From: Herbaspirillum chlorophenolicum
GTDB taxonomy: Bacteria; Pseudomonadota; Gammaproteobacteria; Burkholderiales; Burkholderiaceae_D
Assembly: GCF_001189955.1 (NCBI RefSeq)
Contig: NZ_LFLT01000015.1
Location: 1-64,000 of the forward strand
DNA: 64,000 nt
Direction: 5' to 3'
A program made the position numbers and the translations under genes. Below, piece by piece: positions 1 to 10,595 of the stretch. The number at the start of each line of letters is the position of its first letter. The stretch's first letter is position 1. The notes below the pieces were generated by a model. It saw only the letters and a program-made list of their open reading frames with translations, searched no databases and was not told the DNA's origin.

Positions 1-1
1 C

Positions 2-3000
2 GGCGCTGAAGTGGTCACGCAAGCGGGCTCGAACGTGAACCTGTCGGGCGGGACGATCAACGTGGCCACCGGTTACATCAACCAGACCTGGCTCACCGGC
101 AGCAACGGCCAGCTCTACAACGCCAGCCAGGCGCCGGCGAACCTGAGCTACACGGGGGTGTACCAGGGCTTCGAGGATCTGCATGCGCGCTGGGGCAAGA
201 CGGCCACGGCGTATTACAGCAATCCGCTGATCGGACCGCAACGGCTGCTGCAGAGCGGCTATACGGCGGGGCGCGATGCGGGTCGGCTGTCGGTGAGCGC
301 ACCGACAGCGGTGCTCGAAGGCGACGTGATGGCCAACGTCTATACCGGCCCGATGCAGACGCGGGCGCGTCCATCCGGCCTTACCGACGGTTATGTACTC
401 AGCCAGTTCGCAGTGCCGCGCGCAGGCTCGCTGACGCTGGGCCAGTACACAGGACTGGGGCGCAGGGATGCTTTCGCGACCGACGTTGTGATCGGCAATA
501 TCGACGACATCACTAATGGGATGAACGTCAACGACCTGCTTACTGGTGTCCGAAAGAACACGGTGTGGCTTTCCGCCACCCGAACGAACCAGACGCGCTT
601 CGGCGAGATCGATCTCGCGACGAGCGACACCATTGCCGTACGCTCAGACCTTCAGCTCGACAATGGCGGACGTCTGGCACTGGCAGCGCCGACCGTCGAT
701 GTGATGGGCAACATTACCGTGCCCGGCGGAACCGTCAACATCTCCAACCTGCTCCTCAAGGCCGGAGATATTGGCCCAGTGGCACTTCTCCCGACCGATG
801 GGACGGCACGCCTCACATTGGCCCCCGGATACAGCATCAGCACGCGAGGCATCTGGGTCAACGCCGCGATCGATCCGAATACGACATCTCGGGTTGCCTA
901 CATCAATGGCGGTAACGTCACGTTCGATTCCACGGGCGATCTGACAATCGGCAACGGCAGCCTGATCGACGTCTCCTCCGGCGGTGCAATTCTGGCGGGC
1001 GGAAAGATGAAGGGCGGGACCGGCGGCAACGTGACGCTGGTCGCGGGTGATTCGTCCGGCGGTGCGGGAAAGAGCGTGGGCACGCTGACCTTCGATGGCA
1101 CAGTGGCGGCATATGGCGTGAACGGCGGCGGCACACTGACCTTGTCGACACCTGATAGTATCCTGATCGGCAACAAAGCAGGTATCGCTGGGGGCACGCT
1201 CGCCGCAGGCACGCCGGCCGCCGTGTCGGTGAAGCTTGCACAGTCGCTGACGATTGCTGCCGGCACGCCGTTGCCGATGGATCTGGTCGAGAAGCATACG
1301 ACGCTGGTCTACGACACGCCGACGCTGGCCGATATCACGATGGCCGGCTTGCCGACGGGCGCGACGCAGGCAGATTGGGTCGTGCCGAACGGTCTGTTGC
1401 TCAAATCGAAGGACAGCAACAATATGGACGTATTCTTCTTCTCCGGGGATACGATTCCGATGGGGACGGTTCTTTCGGGCTGGGGGGGAAGCGGGGTCAT
1501 CCCGAAGGGTACGGTGGTGCCTTCCAACGTTTTTCCGAACGGGATTCCGGTAGCGCCGTACCAGTTCGTCTACACCGCAGGATCGGTGCTGACGGCGTCG
1601 AAGACATACGCCGTGGGCTCGATCATTCCCGCCGGCGTGGCGCTTGCACAAACGGTTGCGGTCACTCCGGTTCCGACCTTCAATGCAGGAACGTCGGGCA
1701 GCGGCAGTTCGCTGTTCAACGCAGGCTTCTCCAACTACGACATCAACGGCGGACAGGGCGTACGGGTCGACAACGGTGTGGTCCTGGCGCCTGTCATGCC
1801 GGTCTACCGATTCACGGCAGATAGCCTGACGTCGGCCACGGGCAGCGATCCGTCCAAGGCGATGGCCTTGTGGACGCCGTCGATGTTCACGGGAAATCTG
1901 CAGACCGATACGATCTCTCAGCGTGCGGGCGCGAGTATTACCTTGCGGTCCTTGCGCAAGGACGAGCAAGGCAATCCGGCGGGCGGCAGCATCGTCGTGG
2001 CGCCGGGGGCCTCGATGACGGTCGATCCGGGCCAGAGCATCACGCTCGACGCCTTCGGTCAGATGACGATCGATGGCACGCTGAGCGCACGCGCGGGCAA
2101 GATCAACCTGATCGGCGACGCCGATGGCACTTTCCCCGCGTCGCGCAATTTCGACGAGAACGGTGTCGTTCGCGGTACCTCGCTCTGGCTGGGTTCGAAC
2201 GCGAAGCTCGATGTTTCGGGACTGGGTTATTCGGCCACCGATGCCGCCGGGCGCACCTACGGCACCGTGTTCGATGGCGGCACGATCAGTCTGAACGGAG
2301 GCACGTCGTTCGTCGTCATCCGCCCCGGTGCGGAACTTAACGCCGACGGCGCCAGTGTCACGGTCGATACGGCGACGGTAGCGGGCCAGCCGGCGAACGC
2401 CAGCGGCCGCATGCCGCGCGTATCCAATGGCGGCGCGATTGCCCTCAGTTCCATGGGCGGCATACAGATCGACGGCAATTTGCATGCATTCTCCGGTGGC
2501 GTGGGGGCGTCCGGAGGGGATCTGTCGGTATCGATGATCACGCCGTTCTATCCCGACCTGGCCGGCTCGACTCCGAAGAGCGTGCTCGTCCCGAGCGTGC
2601 TCACGGTGGTGCAATCGCGACCGGCGGCCCCTGACCTGAGCGGCCCCGGTGCACCGGTGGCGGCGTTGCCGATAGGGCGCGCCACGGTGGGCGTCGACAT
2701 GATCAAGGAGGGCGGCTTCAGTTCGCTCTCCCTGACCTCGGGCGACTACATGATGTTCAAGGGCGACGTGTCGCTCGTGCTCGACAAGAGCCTCAAGCTC
2801 AATGCGAACGCCTACACGTCGGGCGAGAAACTGGCTGCGGGCGACGACCCGCTCGCGCAGGCGACGAGTAACAAGGTTCGTCTGGCAGCGCCATATGTGC
2901 TGCTCAGCGGCACGCGCGTCGCGCCGGCAGACGGTTTGACCAGCGGTACGATCACCAACCCCGGTGCGTCGGGGCGTCCGACGACCGCGACCTTCGAGAT

Positions 3001-6000
3001 CGATGCCAATCTCATCGACGTGCAAGGCCCGACGCTATTCTCGGCGAGCACGGGCTATTACGACTCGGTGAACTACGTCAACGTCGACACTTCCTCACCG
3101 GGTTTCCGTACGACACGTCTCGTCAGCCAGGGCGATATTCGTTTCCTGCCGACGCCTGCGTTGCAACAGGGCACCACCCTGATCACGTCGTGGGATCTCG
3201 ACCTGGAAGCCGCGCAGGTGTATCCCACGACAGGCGCCGTCGCAAACATCATCGCGGGGCAGCGGCGCGGCAATGACTTCACCGCCACACTGACCATCGG
3301 GCGCACCACGGCGGCAACGCCTGACACGCCGCTCTCGGTTTTCGGCACGCTCTACCTGACGGCGCCGAACATTCGCCAGGGCGGCGTATTGCGCGCGCCA
3401 TTCGGCAAGCTATTTATCGGACCGACGACGGCGGCGGTGCAGGGAGGGCAAGTCTATACCAAGGACATCGAGTTCCTGCCCGGCAGCCTGACGTCCGTGT
3501 CCATGGATGGGGGGATCGTGCCCTACGGCGGCACTGTCGACGGCGTGACGTATTCGTATAACGGCGCGGCGCTGGCCCCGCTCATCGGCAATGGGCTCGG
3601 ACTCACGGCGGTCGCGGGAGGATCGGGCATCTCGCTCGAAGGGTTGACGATGCGCGTCGACAAGGGCGCCGTGCTCGACCTTTCGGGCGGCGGCACCATC
3701 GCCGGCGCAGGTTTTGTTTCGGGGCGGGGCGGTTCGGTCAACGTACTCAATACACCGCTGGTCAACGCCAATCCGACCATGAATCTGAGCAAGACGGGCG
3801 ACAAGGTCTACGCCATCGTGCCAGGCTACACGTCGGCCTACGCGCCGATCGCCGCAGAGAATGGCGCTGGCGATCCGATCGTAGGCCAGCGAATCACGAT
3901 CGGAGACGGCGTGCCCGGATTGCCGCCCGGCACGTACACGCTGTTGCCGTCGAACTATGCGCTGCTGCCCGGTGCGTATCGCGTCGAGATCGGCGGTGCA
4001 GGGCAGAATCTGCCGGCCGTCGCGACCGCGGCCGGTAACGGTACCTATCTCGTGTCCGGTTATACGAGCATCGCGAACACGTCGGCGCGCAGCCAATTGC
4101 CCTCCACCGTGCTGGTGACGCCCGGCACGGCGGTACGCAAGTACTCGCAGTACAACGAGCAAAGCTACAGCGACTTCATGACCAACCAGGTCCGGCAGTT
4201 CGGCGGTCTGCTGTCGATGCTGCCCCGGGACGGCAAGGGCCTTCAGTTCCTGTTCGACGTTCCGTATGCGCCGGACCCGATGCCCACGACGAGCGTGCTG
4301 TCCTTCGACGGCAAGGCATTGTTCCAGCCAGCAGTTGGTGGCGTGGCGGGACAAGTGGCGGTGCTCAACATCGGAGAGATCACGAACGGCGATGTGACGC
4401 CGGGCTTCAACGGTTTGTCGGTGAGTGTCGAGAACCTGAATGCCATCGGTGCGCCGAGATTGAACATCAATGGCACTTCCGGTCAGCGCAATGGCGTTTT
4501 CTACTTCAATCCGAGCTCCAGTGCGGGAGATCTGTATGTGCGCGATGGCGTGACGCTGAGCGCCGGGGAAATCTACCTCGTAGGCAATAACCTCAATATC
4601 GGCAACGATGTGATCCTCACCACGGTCGGACGAGGGCCGGCCACCTTCGATACGGCGACGACTGGGATGAAGTTTTCCTCGGGGACGTCGACGGTGCTGG
4701 CGTTGTCCAACGGCGACATCCAGTTCCTGGGGGCGTCGGGGAGCAACGGATCGATCAACATCGGCGCCGGATCGGGGCTGTACGCCGAGGGCACGCTGGC
4801 GTTCGCCACCAATGGCGCGTCGAACATCGACAGCAGTACGCATTTCGGTGCGCGCAATATCGTGCTGGCCGTCGGCACGCTCAACGTTGGCGATGCCGCT
4901 CAGATTGCCGGAGCCGGCAATCCGGCCGGGGTGATGTTCAACCAGTCGGTGCTCAACACCTTGCTGCAAGGAGACCCGGCGCACGGTACTCCCACACTGC
5001 AACGGCTGACGCTGAGCACGGCGAATTCCATCAATCTGTTCGGCAGCAACGGATTGGACACGCGCGGAACGGGCGTCGATCTCGTCCTGAATTCAGCGGC
5101 GATCTACGGTGTTGGCGCGTCGACCGATCAGGCGGTCGTTGCAGCGGACCGCATTATCTGGACCGGGATCCAAGGCACGAGCGCACCGGCCATCGCAGCG
5201 GGCGGGCCTGGGACCGGCAACGGGACGTTGCGGCTCGCCGCGAAGGAAATCGACCTCGGCCAGGTCGTTTCCCTCGATACGTCTAGCGCAGCGCGTACGA
5301 TCTATGGCTTCAATAATGTCGATTTCGCCGCGAGCGACCGGATCGTCTCGGCCGGCCGAGGCGCGCTGTACGTCTATCAGGCGCCGAGCACGCAAGCAGG
5401 GGATGTCTTCGGGCAGAGTGGAACGGGCGGCAATCTGACGTTGAGCACGCCGCTGCTGACCGGCGCATCGAAGTCGGTCATGAACTACATGGCGGGTGGA
5501 ACCTTGAATGTCGTTGCACCGGCTGGCGTGGCGCCGAGTACGGCGACGACCACCGTTGCCGGTGCCGAGATCGATCTCGGCGGAAACAAGGTCAACATCG
5601 GCAGTACCGTGCTCCTGCCCAGCGGAAAGTTCGTGGTCAATGCCACGAACGACATTGTGCTCGACAGCAGCAGCCGGATCGATCTGCGCGGTCAGCCGAC
5701 CCTGATCCAGGGCGCTACGGCGTATGGCTTCGGCGGTACGGCCAGCTTCAACAGTGCGCAAGGCAACGTGATGCAGCTGGCAGGATCGGTCATCGACGTT
5801 TCTGCGAAACACGCCAATGCAGGGGCGATCTCGATCGATGCCTCCAAGGGTACGCTCTCGCTCGGCGGCAGTGTGGTGGCGACTGCCGACAATGGCCTCA
5901 CAAGCGGGGCTTTCGGGGCATCGGCAGGCACGTTCGCCGACTTCACCGGCCTGAACGCGCTGCTCACGCAGGGCGGCTTCTTCGATTCGCGCAGCTTCGA

Positions 6001-9000
6001 CCAGAAGCAAGGCGATCTGGTGATCGGCGATGGCGTCAAGGCACACAACGTCAGCATTGCGGCCGACAACGGCAACCTGACGGTGAACGGCACCATCGAC
6101 GCATCGGGGGCCGCCCCGGGCACCATCCGCCTGTCGGGCGGAAACGGACTGACGCTTGGCAGCAGCGCTGTGCTCGATGCTCACGGCAGCATGTTGCAGG
6201 TCGACAGTTACGGCGCACCCATCGAAGCGAAGAACCGCGCACATGTCGAATTGACGGCCACGGGCGGCACGCTGACGCTCTCGCCGGGCGCCACCATCAA
6301 CGTGAGCACGCCGGGGGCTACTCATTATGGCGACGTGGTTCTGAATGCCATGCGCACCGCTGAGACGTCCGGCGACGTTGCAATCAACGCGGCCGGTCCG
6401 TTGACGATGCGCGGCGCGTACAGCATCGCCCTCAATGGCGTCTGGACGTACACGCTGCCGTCGGGCAGCGTCGTCACGCAATCGACGCTCGACGGCTACG
6501 ACACGGCAAGCACCGCCTTCATGAACCAGGCGTCGGGCAACGCGGCATTGGGCGCACGTACCGCAGGCCTGGCCGCCTACGGCAGCACATACCATCTTCG
6601 CCCCGGCGTGCAGATTGCGTCGCCGGGCGACCTTTCGACATCCGGTGACATCGACCTGGCGAAGTACCGCTATGGCGCAGGGTCGGATCGCAATCCGAAC
6701 TCGGCGACGTACGGCGCAGGCGAGCCGATGGCGCTGATCCTGCGTGCTGCCGGCAATCTGAAAATTGACGGCAGCATCTCCGACGGATTCATGGCGACCC
6801 GCGCGGGAACGCCGGTGTTCTCGACCATCAAGCCGACCACGTTCTCGACCGATACGGCGCACTTCGCCAAGCAGGGCGCGATCCTCTGGCGCATGATCGC
6901 GGGCAACCAGATGATCGTGAGCGATCCGGCCGGCTGGGTTGTGCCGACACTCAACACGGGTGTGGCACTCCCGCTCACGTTCCGGCCAATGTCGCCCGAT
7001 GGCACGACCTATGCCTCGGGCACAGTGATTCCTTTCGGCACGACGTTGACCCGCCTGTACGTGCCGGTCGGCTCGGAAACGCCGTCGGCGGCCAGCCTGT
7101 CGCTTCAGACAGACCCGGGCACGCCTGTGGCGGCGGCGACGTCCGCACGCGCCAGCTTGCTGGCTGCGGGATCGCGCTCTGCCTCGTTGCGCCTGGTGGC
7201 AGGTGCGGATTTGTCCGGTGCCGATCAACGTGCGCTGCGGCCGGTGGCGGCGCTTGGCGGCAGCGGCAATCTCACGCTGAGCGACAGCGCGTACGACGCG
7301 TCGCAGACGGGCACGTTCTTCAGCGTGTTGCGGACCGGTACGGGAAGCCTCGATCTGCTCGCAGGCGGCAGCTTCAATGAGGCCACCCCGTATGGCGTCT
7401 ACACGGCGGGTACGCAAGCGGCCCCGATCCTGTCGGCCGACGGCCGCAACCCGTATAACCTGCCCGGTGTAGCAACGGGCAACGTGCTTCAGGCGTGGTA
7501 TCCGGAGCACGGCGGCGATCTGCTGCTCATGGCGCAGCAGGACGTGAGCGGCAATATCCAGTTGGTAAACAACCCGCTGCGCTATGTGAACAGCAATCTG
7601 GTGGGCAACTGGCTGAACCGGCAGGGCGGCGGCGGCGCGACGACAGACCCGGCAGCCTGGTCGATCAACTTCGGATCGCTCGCCAAGACGGACACGTATG
7701 CCACCGGCCTGCAACTGATCGGCTTCCAGGGCATCGGCACGCTCGGCGGCGGCAACCTGACTGTGATCGCCGGGCGCGACGCAGGCGTGATGTCCGGCGA
7801 CCCCGGTGGCCTGACCTCGACCGGACTGGATCTGGCAGTGGCGTCGACCGGGCGCGTTCTCGCCGATGGCACGCTCGTGCAGACGGGCGGGGGCGATCTC
7901 ATTCTGAAAGTTGGCGGCAGGCTCAACGGTGCAGATACGATGATCACCAGAGACTACCGGCGAGACTACTTTGGATCGCTGACGGCGTTGCGAGGCAATA
8001 CGTCGGTCGAAGCCGGATCGATCGGCCTGGTCACCGAGCAAGTTCGTAATGCCGATTGGACATCGTACGATCCGCGCGCCTTCGATCCCAACGCGATCAA
8101 ACAGACATCGCGAACACCGGGGCCGACGATAGTGAACGGCGACGGCGTCGCGAACGTGACCGCGCGCGGCGACCTTGTGCTCGCCGGGGCGAGCGACGCG
8201 GGGATGGCGATTTTCACCGACCTGGGGGGCGGTTACTTCACGGCATCCGGAACGGGCGCCTCGGCATCGGTCACGAGGGGCGGCTTTACGAAGTACACCC
8301 TCTGGACGCCCGCGACGAGCCTCAATCTGCTGTCGGCAGGCGGCGATGTCGTGCCGCTGTCGGGTTCCGGCGGGAGCGAGCAGCAGAACTCCACGGGCTT
8401 TTACCCGGGTAGCCTGAGCGTCGCCTCGCTCAACGGCGACATCCGGTTCGGCGAGGCGCAGACGATCGAATTGATGCCGTCGCCGATCGGGCAACTCCAG
8501 GTTCTCGCCGCCGGTTCGATTTACGGGAGCGGATCGACGATTGCGATGTCGGGCGCCGATCTCGCGCGCGTGGCGACGCCAAGCCATCCAGTCTTCTCGA
8601 CGATGCAAGGCTTCAACTCCAACACCCGGACGAATGCCGCCGTCGACGCAGCCATCCGGATCAATAACAACAGCCCGATCGCGTTTGGCGAGGACTATCC
8701 GTCCGGCGCGCTGCATGCGCAGGACTCGACGCCCGCGCAGATCTATGCGGGCATCGATATCGACGACCTGCAGATCGGGGCGACGAACTTCATCGGCCGG
8801 GTGGGGTCGAGCGGATTCACGCCGAGCCATTCGCAGTGGTTCATCGCCGCCAAACCTTTCGAGGTGATCGCTGGACGCGACATCGTGGGCACCGGCACCT
8901 TTCCGAGCACGTTCCTGAATCAGTCGGACAGCGACATCTCACTGATCCAGGCGGGCCGCGACATCATCTATCAATCGGCGAACGTGGTCGGGCCGGGCTT

Positions 9001-10417
9001 GTTGCAGATGCAAGCTGGTCGGAACGTGTACCAGGGCTACTACGGCCAGGTGCAAAGCATCGGCGATGTCACGCATCCGGCCAATACGAACGGCGGCGCA
9101 GGGATCTCGATGCTCGCCGGTGTGGGAGCCAACGGCCCGGATTACTCGCGCTTTGCACGGCTTTACTTCGATCCGGCCAATCAACTCGCGAGCGGATCGC
9201 CGCTTGCCGACAGTGGCAGGGTCGTACACGCCTATGGCGAGGAACTGGTCGCATGGCTTAAGAGCCGTTTCGGCTACGATGGCAAGCCGTCGGATGCGCT
9301 GGCCTACTTCCTGGCCTTGCCGCAGACGCAGCAAGGCGTGTTCGTGCGCCAGGTCTACTTCAAGGAGTTGCTGCTGGGCGGGCGCGAATACAACGATGCG
9401 TCGAGCCCGCGTTACGGCAGTTACCTGCGTGGCCGCGAAGCCATAGCCACACTGTTCCCGGCGAGCGACGCACAAGGAAAACCGGTGACCTACAACGGTG
9501 CGATCACAATGTTCAGCAGCGTGACCGGATCGACGACCGTCAACGGAAAACCGGTCCCGGTGACGACCGACGCCACGGTGCGCACCAGCTTCGGCGGCGA
9601 CATCCAGATGCTCAACCCGGGCGGACGCACGCTGGTTGGCGTGGAAGGCGTGACGCCGGGTGCGACGGCAGGTATCGTCACGCAGGGCAACGGGGACATT
9701 CAGCTATACAGCCGCGACAGCATCCTGCTGGGGCTGTCGCGCATCATGACGACGTTTGGGGGCAGCATCCAGGGCTGGTCGGCCGAAGGGGACATCAACG
9801 CGGGACGTGGCTCGAAGACGACGGTGGTGTATACGCCACCCAAGCGGGTGTATGACGCGACCGGTAACGTCACTGTGTCGCCAAATGTGCCGTCATCGGG
9901 AGCGGGGATTGCGACGCTTAGTCCGATTCCGGAAGTGCCGGCAGGGGACGTTGACCTGGTGGCGCCGCTGGGGACAATCGATGCCGGCGAGGCAGGCATC
10001 CGGGTATCGGGCAACGTGAACCTTGCAGCGCTGCAAGTGGTGAATGCCGCCAATATCCAGGTGCAGGGCAAAGCCACCGGGATTCCGATGATCGCGGCAG
10101 TGAATGTCGGTGCGCTGACCAATGCAAGCGCGGCGGCAAGCTCGGCGGCAACGGCGGCGCAGGAGTCGGTACAGCGGGCGCGCAACGAAGCGCGCCAGGC
10201 CTTGCCGTCGATCTTCACGGTGCGCGTACTGGGCTTCGGCAGCGATACGCCGGCACCGGCTCCCGCGCCGGCATCGGCGCCGATACAGTCTTCCGGTGCT
10301 GCCGCGCGCGGCGACCAGGACATGCGTATTCCGGTGCAGGTGATGGCGCCGGGCGTCATTAGCGAGCAGCAGAAAGCCAGACTGACGGATAAAGAAAAAC
10401 GCCTGCTGGGCCTGTGA
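2..10417 (+). CDS. TpsA1: giant filamentous-haemagglutinin-like exoprotein, 5' truncated by the window edge
   Basis: The reading frame is open from base 2, with no start in the window. The first visible residues (GAEVVTQAGSN) align with residue ~612 of the paralogue at 13186, so the signal peptide and TPS secretion domain lie upstream. The visible 3471 residues are Gly/Ser/Thr/Asn/Val-rich short repeats typical of a right-handed beta-helix adhesin shaft. The last ~280 residues match the DUF3739 C-terminus of the other two paralogues (for example VYTPPKRVYD, AGEAGIRVSGN, LPSIFTVRVLGFG). Predicted role: a large surface-exposed or released TPS exoprotein exported by the single TpsB at 26627. It lacks two cysteine-pair insertions present in TpsA2 and TpsA3, and carries a hydrophobic-turn repeat module near bases 1260-1670. 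The family call is certain; the ligand or target is unknown. Confidence 0.93.
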   Translation, partial: GAEVVTQAGSNVNLSGGTINVATGYINQTWLTGSNGQLYNASQAPANLSYTGVYQGFEDLHARWGKTATAYYSNPLIGPQRLLQSGYTAGRDAGRLSVSAPTAVLEGDVMANVYTGPMQTRARPSGLTDGYVLSQFAVPRAGSLTLGQYTGLGRRDAFATDVVIGNIDDITNGMNVNDLLTGVRKNTVWLSATRTNQTRFGEIDLATSDTIAVRSDLQLDNGGRLALAAPTVDVMGNITVPGGTVNISNLLLKAGDIGPVALLPTDGTARLTLAPGYSISTRGIWVNAAIDPNTTSRVAYINGGNVTFDSTGDLTIGNGSLIDVSSGGAILAGGKMKGGTGGNVTLVAGDSSGGAGKSVGTLTFDGTVAAYGVNGGGTLTLSTPDSILIGNKAGIAGGTLAAGTPAAVSVKLAQSLTIAAGTPLPMDLVEKHTTLVYDTPTLADITMAGLPTGATQADWVVPNGLLLKSKDSNNMDVFFFSGDTIPMGTVLSGWGGSGVIPKGTVVPSNVFPNGIPVAPYQFVYTAGSVLTASKTYAVGSIIPAGVALAQTVAVTPVPTFNAGTSGSGSSLFNAGFSNYDINGGQGVRVDNGVVLAPVMPVYRFTADSLTSATGSDPSKAMALWTPSMFTGNLQTDTISQRAGASITLRSLRKDEQGNPAGGSIVVAPGASMTVDPGQSITLDAFGQMTIDGTLSARAGKINLIGDADGTFPASRNFDENGVVRGTSLWLGSNAKLDVSGLGYSATDAAGRTYGTVFDGGTISLNGGTSFVVIRPGAELNADGASVTVDTATVAGQPANASGRMPRVSNGGAIALSSMGGIQIDGNLHAFSGGVGASGGDLSVSMITPFYPDLAGSTPKSVLVPSVLTVVQSRPAAPDLSGPGAPVAALPIGRATVGVDMIKEGGFSSLSLTSGDYMMFKGDVSLVLDKSLKLNANAYTSGEKLAAGDDPLAQATSNKVRLAAPYVLLSGTRVAPADGLTSGTITNPGASGRPTTATFEIDANLIDVQGPTLFSASTGYYDSVNYVNVDTSSPGFRTTRLVSQGDIRFLPTPALQQGTTLITSWDLDLEAAQVYPTTGAVANIIAGQRRGNDFTATLTIGRTTAATPDTPLSVFGTLYLTAPNIRQGGVLRAPFGKLFIGPTTAAVQGGQVYTKDIEFLPGSLTSVSMDGGIVPYGGTVDGVTYSYNGAALAPLIGNGLGLTAVAGGSGISLEGLTMRVDKGAVLDLSGGGTIAGAGFVSGRGGSVNVLNTPLVNANPTMNLSKTGDKVYAIVPGYTSAYAPIAAENGAGDPIVGQRITIGDGVPGLPPGTYTLLPSNYALLPGAYRVEIGGAGQNLPAVATAAGNGTYLVSGYTSIANTSARSQLPSTVLVTPGTAVRKYSQYNEQSYSDFMTNQVRQFGGLLSMLPRDGKGLQFLFDVPYAPDPMPTTSVLSFDGKALFQPAVGGVAGQVAVLNIGEITNGDVTPGFNGLSVSVENLNAIGAPRLNINGTSGQRNGVFYFNPSSSAGDLYVRDGVTLSAGEIYLVGNNLNIGNDVILTTVGRGPATFDTATTGMKFSSGTSTVLALSNGDIQFLGASGSNGSINIGAGSGLYAEGTLAFATNGASNIDSSTHFGARNIVLAVGTLNVGDAAQIAGAGNPAGVMFNQSVLNTLLQGDPAHGTPTLQRLTLSTANSINLFGSNGLDTRGTGVDLVLNSAAIYGVGASTDQAVVAADRIIWTGIQGTSAPAIAAGGPGTGNGTLRLAAKEIDLGQVVSLDTSSAARTIYGFNNVDFAASDRIVSAGRGALYVYQAPSTQAGDVFGQSGTGGNLTLSTPLLTGASKSVMNYMAGGTLNVVAPAGVAPSTATTTVAGAEIDLGGNKVNIGSTVLLPSGKFVVNATNDIVLDSSSRIDLRGQPTLIQGATAYGFGGTASFNSAQGNVMQLAGSVIDVSAKHANAGAISIDASKGTLSLGGSVVATADNGLTSGAFGASAGTFADFTGLNALLTQGGFFDSRSFDQKQGDLVIGDGVKAHNVSIAADNGNLTVNGTIDASGAAPGTIRLSGGNGLTLGSSAVLDAHGSMLQVDSYGAPIEAKNRAHVELTATGGTLTLSPGATINVSTPGATHYGDVVLNAMRTAETSGDVAINAAGPLTMRGAYSIALNGVWTYTLPSGSVVTQSTLDGYDTASTAFMNQASGNAALGARTAGLAAYGSTYHLRPGVQIASPGDLSTSGDIDLAKYRYGAGSDRNPNSATYGAGEPMALILRAAGNLKIDGSISDGFMATRAGTPVFSTIKPTTFSTDTAHFAKQGAILWRMIAGNQMIVSDPAGWVVPTLNTGVALPLTFRPMSPDGTTYASGTVIPFGTTLTRLYVPVGSETPSAASLSLQTDPGTPVAAATSARASLLAAGSRSASLRLVAGADLSGADQRALRPVAALGGSGNLTLSDSAYDASQTGTFFSVLRTGTGSLDLLAGGSFNEATPYGVYTAGTQAAPILSADGRNPYNLPGVATGNVLQAWYPEHGGDLLLMAQQDVSGNIQLVNNPLRYVNSNLVGNWLNRQGGGGATTDPAAWSINFGSLAKTDTYATGLQLIGFQGIGTLGGGNLTVIAGRDAGVMSGDPGGLTSTGLDLAVASTGRVLADGTLVQTGGGDLILKVGGRLNGADTMITRDYRRDYFGSLTALRGNTSVEAGSIGLVTEQVRNADWTSYDPRAFDPNAIKQTSRTPGPTIVNGDGVANVTARGDLVLAGASDAGMAIFTDLGGGYFTASGTGASASVTRGGFTKYTLWTPATSLNLLSAGGDVVPLSGSGGSEQQNSTGFYPGSLSVASLNGDIRFGEAQTIELMPSPIGQLQVLAAGSIYGSGSTIAMSGADLARVATPSHPVFSTMQGFNSNTRTNAAVDAAIRINNNSPIAFGEDYPSGALHAQDSTPAQIYAGIDIDDLQIGATNFIGRVGSSGFTPSHSQWFIAAKPFEVIAGRDIVGTGTFPSTFLNQSDSDISLIQAGRDIIYQSANVVGPGLLQMQAGRNVYQGYYGQVQSIGDVTHPANTNGGAGISMLAGVGANGPDYSRFARLYFDPANQLASGSPLADSGRVVHAYGEELVAWLKSRFGYDGKPSDALAYFLALPQTQQGVFVRQVYFKELLLGGREYNDASSPRYGSYLRGREAIATLFPASDAQGKPVTYNGAITMFSSVTGSTTVNGKPVPVTTDATVRTSFGGDIQMLNPGGRTLVGVEGVTPGATAGIVTQGNGDIQLYSRDSILLGLSRIMTTFGGSIQGWSAEGDINAGRGSKTTVVYTPPKRVYDATGNVTVSPNVPSSGAGIATLSPIPEVPAGDVDLVAPLGTIDAGEAGIRVSGNVNLAALQVVNAANIQVQGKATGIPMIAAVNVGALTNASAAASSAATAAQESVQRARNEARQALPSIFTVRVLGFGSDTPAPAPAPASAPIQSSGAAARGDQDMRIPVQVMAPGVISEQQKARLTDKEKRLLGL

Positions 10418-10451
10418 GCCGCAGCGAGTGTTGCTGGATTATCGTCACTTT

Positions 10452-10486
10452 AGCGGGAGCGGCTCATAGCTTGGGCCGCTCCCGCT
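10452..10486 (+). terminator. Hairpin after TpsA1
   Basis: A perfect 11-bp inverted repeat (AGCGGGAGCGG at 10452-10462 and CCGCTCCCGCT at 10476-10486) lies 35 bases after the TpsA1 stop. There is no strong T-run after it, so it may act as a weak or Rho-assisted terminator or as a 3' stabilising stem. Confidence 0.5.
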
Positions 10487-10497
10487 GCTTCACCCGG

Positions 10498-10531
10498 ATG
10501 TCACGGATATGTCATTTTCGGCAGGTATAGT
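10498..10531 (+). promoter_or_regulatory. Predicted Pho box and -10 element upstream of the first STN-sigma-antisigma cassette
   Basis: The 18 bases 10498-10515 (ATGTCACGGATATGTCAT) contain two exact TGTCA half-sites exactly 11 bases apart (10499 and 10510). They match about 13 of 18 positions of the classical Pho box. Ten bases further on is TATAGT (10526-10531), a good sigma70 -10, and no -35 is evident. A Pho box replacing the -35 about 10 bases before the -10 is the architecture of PhoB-activated promoters. The predicted target is the STN gene starting at 10596. Confidence 0.6.
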
Positions 10532-10595
10532 CGTGCCTCTCAGTTTGCAGTTCCCGCATTAACTTCATTCCAACAGGTTGCACTTTATCCGAACT

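Noticed and set aside
644-3025. Long minus-strand frames inside the TpsA genes (also 5093-8830, 3410-5002, 18232-21249, 49121-50635).
   Set aside because: They lie fully antisense to well-supported TpsA coding sequence, are rich in Arg/Ala/His/Gly as expected for shadows of high-GC codons, and show no domain or signal peptide.
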